NCBI RefSeq assembly: GCF_022539505.1
Contig: NC_061508.1
Span: forward strand, 96,389,276 to 96,453,275
Origin: Lolium rigidum
Lineage: Eukaryota > Streptophyta > Magnoliopsida > Poales > Poaceae
DNA: 64,000 bases
Direction of reading: 5' to 3'
The notes beneath the pieces are model-generated. The model was not told the origin of the DNA, did not search any database, and was given only the letters and a program-made list of their open reading frames with translations. Every line of letters begins with the position of its first letter. The stretch's first letter is position 1. Shown here one piece after another: positions 59,232 to 64,000 of this stretch. Both the position numbers and the translations under genes were made by a program.

Positions 59232-59749
59232 AAGAAGAGCAGTTCATGTTTCCTAGCATTGTGACCAAGCAGTCTATGTTCCATTATTGCTACAAACTTT
59301 TCCTCTAATTACTGTCAACACTCACTGACCTGCATGTACAGAAGTGGCACATAAGTCTCCTACATGTTTGAAGCCTGAGACAAGCAGGCCAGTGCCAAGA
59401 GCTAAATCATCCAAGCTTCACCTTCCTGCCATGAGAAACCAAATGATCTCAACAACATTATGTGATTTTACCAGGATTGTTTGTGTTGGTGCTAAGATGA
59501 AGGACTTACATGAAGTTCATAGACAATGAGGAACCTAGCTAGGTAGTTGACACACAAGACCTCAGTTAGGCACAAAATTGTAATTCCCAATGTCAATGAC
59601 CTATCAGTGGAAAATTGTAGACTTAATCAGCTATGAGGGCAATATGGATCGGGACAATTCCAACAAGCAAGTGGAGGCACCTTTACTTGAATCCTTCCCA
59701 TCACATCTCAGCAAATCACTATAGACACAAGGAAAATAGGGGCTCACCT

Positions 59750-60270
59750 TCCAAATCCAATCTGTGGCGTCTGTCATGATGGTAGGCCAAATCCAGGCCA
59801 ACGAGCCGCCGGAACCATCAGACTTCACAGAGTAGTCCAGGGAGGAGTGGAAGCGGACAAGCAGCTCATGAGCTTCGGAGGACCTGCTGGCCGTGGGAGG
59901 GGATGGTTGTCCAGCGAGGTGGGTGGTAGTGGCGGCGGCGCAATTGGATCCAGGGAGAGAACGCGATCTGGTGGAGGCGCACGTGAGAGAGCTTCGGGCT
60001 TTCTCGCATGGACGGTCATGGACGGTCGGGGCCTCCTGGCCTACTTCGGGCTTCCTCCACGCGGAGAGGTGCTGCCAAGCTCGACGATGACTCCATCGCC
60101 TGTGGATTTGGCGGCATGGTAGGGGAGGGGTGTGCGCCAGGGGAGAGAAAAAGGAAACCTAGCAGGGCACGACGAAAGGTGCTACCTACTGCGGTGTTGG
60201 GGCGGCCCATGTTGGCACGGCCCAACGGGTGCGGAACGGGACTACGACGAGGACGACAAAAAGATTTGAG
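59750..60270 (-). pseudogene. GC-rich first-exon-like gene fragment inside Helitron
   Basis: The minus strand has a GC-rich leader from ~60270 and candidate starts (MPPNPQAMESSSSLAAPLRV near 60120; MTVHARKPEALSRAPPPDRV near 60019). It ends in TDATDWIW before a donor-like AAG|GTGAGC (about 59745-59750). No domain is recognised and no single frame runs through, so it could be a captured 5' UTR plus first exon. A chimeric Helitron transcript is possible. Confidence 0.35.
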
Positions 60271-60389
60271 GTAGTGGAGCCTAGGCAGAATAGGGAACAT
60301 ATTCCTCCTTTTTTAAGTAGTATATATAGATATATAGATATAGATATGTGACACATTTTTGCAGTAAAGTTGTATAGCTCTTAGCTTAC

Positions 60390-61769
60390 CTTCTCTATGA
60401 TTTCCGTAGATGCAAAATCAGCTTCCTCCCATGAAATTTTTAAACAGTCGCTGCTCTGATCTTTTCCTTCATCCATATCACCCTGCAGTGAAACAAGCCC
60501 CATCCGAAAATTTAGAGGTAACAAAAAATCGGCTAGCAACAGTAGCAACAACCATGCTTGTGTGAACTACAATATAGCATCCCATTACTATTTTATGCTA
60601 CAACAATACTTTAAATAAGGCTAGAAAACTGAGGTGATACACCATCAGTGCTAGTCTCGACAGTAAGGCTTCTAAAAAGCAACTGCTAGCATCCCATCAC
60701 TACTAATCAAATGAAATAAGAAAAATTCACCTAATAATGGTAAATAGTGAGAGAAAATGCCTCTTTTAATTAGATATCTATTCGGTGGATCCATCCCTAC
60801 AACCGATCATCTAGGTCTTCCACCAAATAGAGTGAACTACAAATAAATTTATTCATAGAATATAGTAAGTTTTAATTTTTGGTGTTTCGCAGAGAACACC
60901 AATGCAGAGTCCTATGTTATTATTATTATCTACATCGCAATTCCCCTAGATCCATATGAAACATCATATAAATACTATTTAACCTCACAAATCCACAGCC
61001 CAGATGGAGTGACCTTACAGTCTTTATCCCAGATAAAGTCATCCTCAAGCCCACAATGCACGGAAACAATTAGTCACACATGACATTACCTGATTTTGTT
61101 GTTGCCGCAAGTACAGTTACCCTTCCTGAAGTGTCTTGTGCTCTTTATGTACCTTGACCCGCCTCTGTTCCAAAAATATTTTATGGTTATGTAGATCGTG
61201 GGGACAACACACCAATTTAAAGAAGTTTACTTACTCACCTAGCTTCGCCGACTCCCTCAACAGGGGCAACATATTCTTGCACTTTTGTCTCAACATCTTC
61301 ATTTGTTTCTTCAATCAAATGAGTAGCCTTCTGCTCAACCAGTGGTACAAAGCCTCGGTAATAATTTCTTCGGCGCACATAGCTGCGAATTTTGTACCGA
61401 AATTATTAGATATTTATATGTCAATCATTTGCCTTGCTACACACCATTGCACCACTGGTTCCTCTGTCACATCGACATCAGCAATTTAAACAATATCAAA
61501 CAATATCGGAACTTATCCAGATTGCAATCCAGACAAGCAGAATAAAAACAACTTGACAAAGTGACAAATAACCGTCAATCCTCCACCTCCATGCCTGCTG
61601 GTACATTAGGGTCTGGAACTACTGCCATCACAAAATTACATACTCTTCAACACCCGATGAATCACAAAAGAAATACTGCAACCAAGAAAAAAAATTGTAC
61701 ACTGTTGTAACTCACCATTATCAACCGCAGCATTTTCGTTTCCTTCCTCGCCTTCCACATGTTCAGAAG
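60390..61769 (-). pseudogene. Multi-exon gene fragment, minus strand
   Basis: Exon-like pieces with matching splice sites: 61716-61769 (ASEHVEGEEGNENAAVDN), joining in phase to 61575-61621 (VPDPNVPAGMEVED, stop); 61239-61382 (SYVRRRNYYRGFVPLVEQKA, then EETNEDVETKVQEYVAPVEG); 60390-60482 (GDMDEGKDQSSDCLKISWEE, ADFASTEIIEK) with donor GTAAGC and acceptor CTGCAG. The last piece faintly recalls the SDxxLAWxxLDxAxxIxEK start of SHNi-TPR histone chaperones (NASP family), but this is weak. The TGA in one piece means the exons may come from alternative or damaged forms. The fragment stops at the Helitron end (60330). Confidence 0.45.
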
Positions 61770-61916
61770 CTAAACAAACACATTACGGATTAGAGGGACA
61801 GCATCATTGCAGATCAGTTAATACACCTTCTCAATTCCCTGTCATATTAGTCTGAAAAATCAGCTTCCCAATCCCTTGTTAAATGGTCGTGCATAGATCA
61901 ACGGAAATTATATCAC

Positions 61917-62788
61917 CTGGAAACTTAGGCTGTTGCATGCCGCCACCAGGGCCTTGTGGTGCAGATCTTAGACCACCATTTTCTATCAGATATTAGACCG
62001 CCACCAGGGCCTTGTTGCGTGAAGCTGCTTAATCTGCAACAGCAGAAGAAGTTATAGTAGCACGCACATCTAAGCCAGAACAAACACTGAGAGAAAATAA
62101 CCAACCAGAATTTCAGACTAGCTTGCACTTAATTTTGACACGCCCATTGTCATCCATCCGAGCTGAACATTGGAGCCGCCCCGACAGAGACAACCGCGCT
62201 GCAAGCTCCGGCAGAGATCTCAGGCCACATCTAGCTGGAGGAGAAGGTTGTGCTTGGGCTGGACCTCGAGATGGACTTCCTGAGCGAAGTTGAAACCCAA
62301 AATCAAACTTTGGTGTTGTGCGGGCGAATAGGAAAGGCGAGGTGAAGATTGTTGAAACCCTCTGAGGAAGGGGTCACCCGGAGGGTGCGGCATAGGGACT
62401 CACCTTGGGGCGTTCGGAGAAGGGGCAGAGACGGACGGCATCTAGTCCGGGCGTTTGGAGGGCTGGGAGAAGCATCCATGGCGCGCTCGCCGTCAAGGCG
62501 AGGCGCAGCCCTCCGGCGTGGCGGCGAGAAGCGCTGGAGTATGTGGTTGTGTGCACGGTAAAGGAATCCACAACACATCTTGTCTTCCACCTCGTCTCCT
62601 AAATACATCTCCTGTTCCGGGCGTGTGTAGGTGGGGCGGCGGCAAGGGAAGTTGACCAACTGTCGGGGCGTTGAGCTCGAGCTGGAGCAGAGAGACGCCA
62701 TGGGAGGTTGTATCCGATTGGCGAGGAGAGCAGCGGCGGCTGCGGGTCGGGGGTGAGGGTATAACCTGGAAAAGAAAAGAAAGGGCAT
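61917..62788 (-). pseudogene. 5' part of the same minus-strand gene fragment
   Basis: A GC-rich block (62303-62788) has a candidate start MASLCSSSSSTPRQLVNFPC and a long low-complexity frame without domains, probably leader or first exon. 62115-62300 reads GPAQAQPSPPARCGLRSLPE to MDDNGRVKIKCKLV. 61917-61990 reads GLRSAPQGPGGGMQQPKFP before a donor CCAG|GTGATA that joins in phase to ASEHVEGEE at 61769. The AAGGCCCTGGTGGCGG motif is duplicated (61942, 61995). No recognised family; Gly/Pro/Gln-rich and likely disordered. Confidence 0.4.
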
Positions 62789-62883
62789 TTGGGCCAGGTG
62801 TTATCCGGCCTAGCGGCCCATACATCTGGGGGCTGCACAAATAACCAAACTCTTTCCCCTTAAAATGTTTCCATCCACCTCTT

Positions 62884-63700
62884 TTAAAAAAACACAAGTT
62901 GTAGCCGATTCAGTTGAAAACAAGTCAAATTTCAACTACAGGTGCCTCGTAGTTTGCATATGATTTTTTGAAAAAAAAATCATTTTCAGGTACACAAATA
63001 CTTATTTCATTAGAGATACACCAAGAGTTTCTCAATATTCAGCCCCTAGCTACGAACGGTCATGCCAACCGTCTTGACTTTCTTTTAAAATCAGCATAGA
63101 AAATTCCAAAATATTCAGAAAAATTCAAAATGATGTAAGACCTTCGACTGGTGTCATTATATATGTCCTAATATCCACCAAAAATAATAAACTTGGAATA
63201 CGATAGTTATATTGGAAAGGTGCTCATGGAAATGAGCTATCTTGTTAGAAGAGTCTTGACTTTCGAGCCAAATGATGGGTGTTATGGCCACAACCATGGC
63301 TTAGTTTGTTTAAATGTGCCCATATTGTACACAAAAATGCACCTTAGAAGCACAAACAATGTTGTCGAAGAAAGTTTACCTTTTTATTGCACAAAATAAC
63401 CATTTTCCTTTTTTCGGATGCGAAAAAAGGTTTTTTTGTGAAGCACCAACCACAAATATGTTGCAAAATTTGAGAACTACATTTACAAAAATATTAGACC
63501 ATGTTATATGCACAAATTTTAATAAACACAAGTTGTTGCTGATTCAGCTAGAAACACGTCAAATTTGACCTAGATGTGCCTCGCAGTTTGCTCATGATTT
63601 TTGGCAAAAAATCATTTTTAGTTACACAACTACCTATTTAATTAGAGATACACCTACCTACGAACGGTCATGACCTCAGAATTCATAGAACTTCGTACAT
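62884..63700 (+). repeat. ~633-bp tandem repeat, about 1.3 units
   Basis: ACACAAGTTGTAGCCGATTC with GTGCCTCGTAGTTTGC and ATTAGAGATACACC (62892-63050) recurs as ACACAAGTTGTTGCTGATTC, GTGCCTCGCAGTTTGC, ATTAGAGATACACC (63525-63660). The middle of the unit (63118-63330) also matches the left flank of the Helitron at 53755-53967. No coding. 63700-64000 is AT-rich (over 75% by eye) with no feature. Confidence 0.8.
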
Positions 63701-64000
63701 CGTAAGTGAATTCTTATAAGGGTTTTTTTTTTGACTTAGTTTTAACCAAGAAACATGAGGCAATAAGATGACATGGAAGTCATATTTGGATTCCTCTCAT
63801 TTTCCTACTCGATTTAGACATATTAGTTGTAAAATTCCAATTTATAGATTTAAAGATATGAATTATTCCATATTAAATAGATAAAGATAAAATTAAATTA
63901 AATTCATTTTATTAATATTTATTTACGATTATTATTACTTAATTATTTTAGTTTGTTCAAATATTTATTTAGAATTTAAACAATAAATAAGTATGACATT

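Larger units (their letters stand above)
53968..60330 (-). mobile_element. Probable Helitron, ~6.4 kb
   Basis: On the minus strand the 3' end is hairpin CCCGTAGC...GCACGGG, 8 bp, then CTAG before T (53968-53971). The 5' end is best read as TCTATATATACTACTTAAAA (60330 inward) after an A; TAGATA repeats make the exact base uncertain. Both ends resemble the Helitron at 23680-26837. No Rep/helicase is present. Inside are low-complexity and AT-rich stretches, short tandem duplications (55884-55939, 59158-59231), and a GC-rich minus-strand first-exon-like block (59750-60270). Most of 54000-59600 shows no recognisable protein. Confidence 0.55.

Noticed and set aside
59631..59828. Independent small minus-strand gene
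   Set aside because: It overlaps a donor-like splice site and reads into intron-like sequence; better treated as part of the first-exon-like fragment.

Overview
This is a repeat-dominated intergenic stretch of a grass nuclear genome, most likely subfamily Pooideae (Triticeae or a near relative). The call rests on the element types: a BARE/Angela-like Copia, a gag-protease-only Gypsy of the Sabrina/WHAM type, a Copia of the UBN2-gag type, two CACTA elements, Helitrons with grass-type ends and small foldback MITEs. Species cannot be fixed from sequence alone. No intact protein-coding host gene, rRNA, tRNA or CRISPR is visible; every coding region of note is a transposon gene or a broken host gene fragment.

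Layout. 1-6216 is a nest: a minus-strand Copia (LTR 4896-6216, gag 3669-4842) was cut by a CACTA element (visible to its 3' end at 3668, two broken genes), which was itself cut by another LTR element (1-604). 6217-31430 is an old, locally duplicated segment (units around 6217-8427, 8428-27300 and 28268-31430) carrying remnants of minus-strand genes, one with an AT-hook. Unit 8428-27300 was later filled by a complete Gypsy (11277-19439, target duplication GTCCT), a non-autonomous CACTA (19445-23502) whose core is nine copies of a ~350-bp repeat, and a Helitron (23680-26837) that holds a MITE. The other unit received a 1.24-kb retroposon (29487-30726) flanked by a 16-bp duplication. Because the units are paralogous, each serves as the empty site for the other's insertions.

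32099-53152 holds the two ends of one broken gene for a 3'-5' exonuclease-like (DnaQ fold) protein: exon 1 at 32099-32342 and the end of exon 2 at 53003-53152. Between them lies a composite Copia (32980-48547) with a 5.1-kb long-LTR insertion in its 5' LTR and a truncated copy of the same insertion in its leader, then the 3' half of a Gypsy (48548-53001). A single illegitimate deletion joining two Copia copies near 42734 explains the ~156-bp duplication, the missing target duplication, the missing Gypsy 5' LTR and the missing 5' half of exon 2.

53171-64000 has short tandem repeats, a second MITE of the same family and the same 391-bp length, a probable 6.4-kb Helitron (53968-60330), a minus-strand multi-exon gene fragment (60390-62788), and a ~633-bp tandem repeat (62884-63700) related to the sequence left of the Helitron. 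The genes do not form a pathway; the biology here is the layered history of insertions, duplications and deletions.
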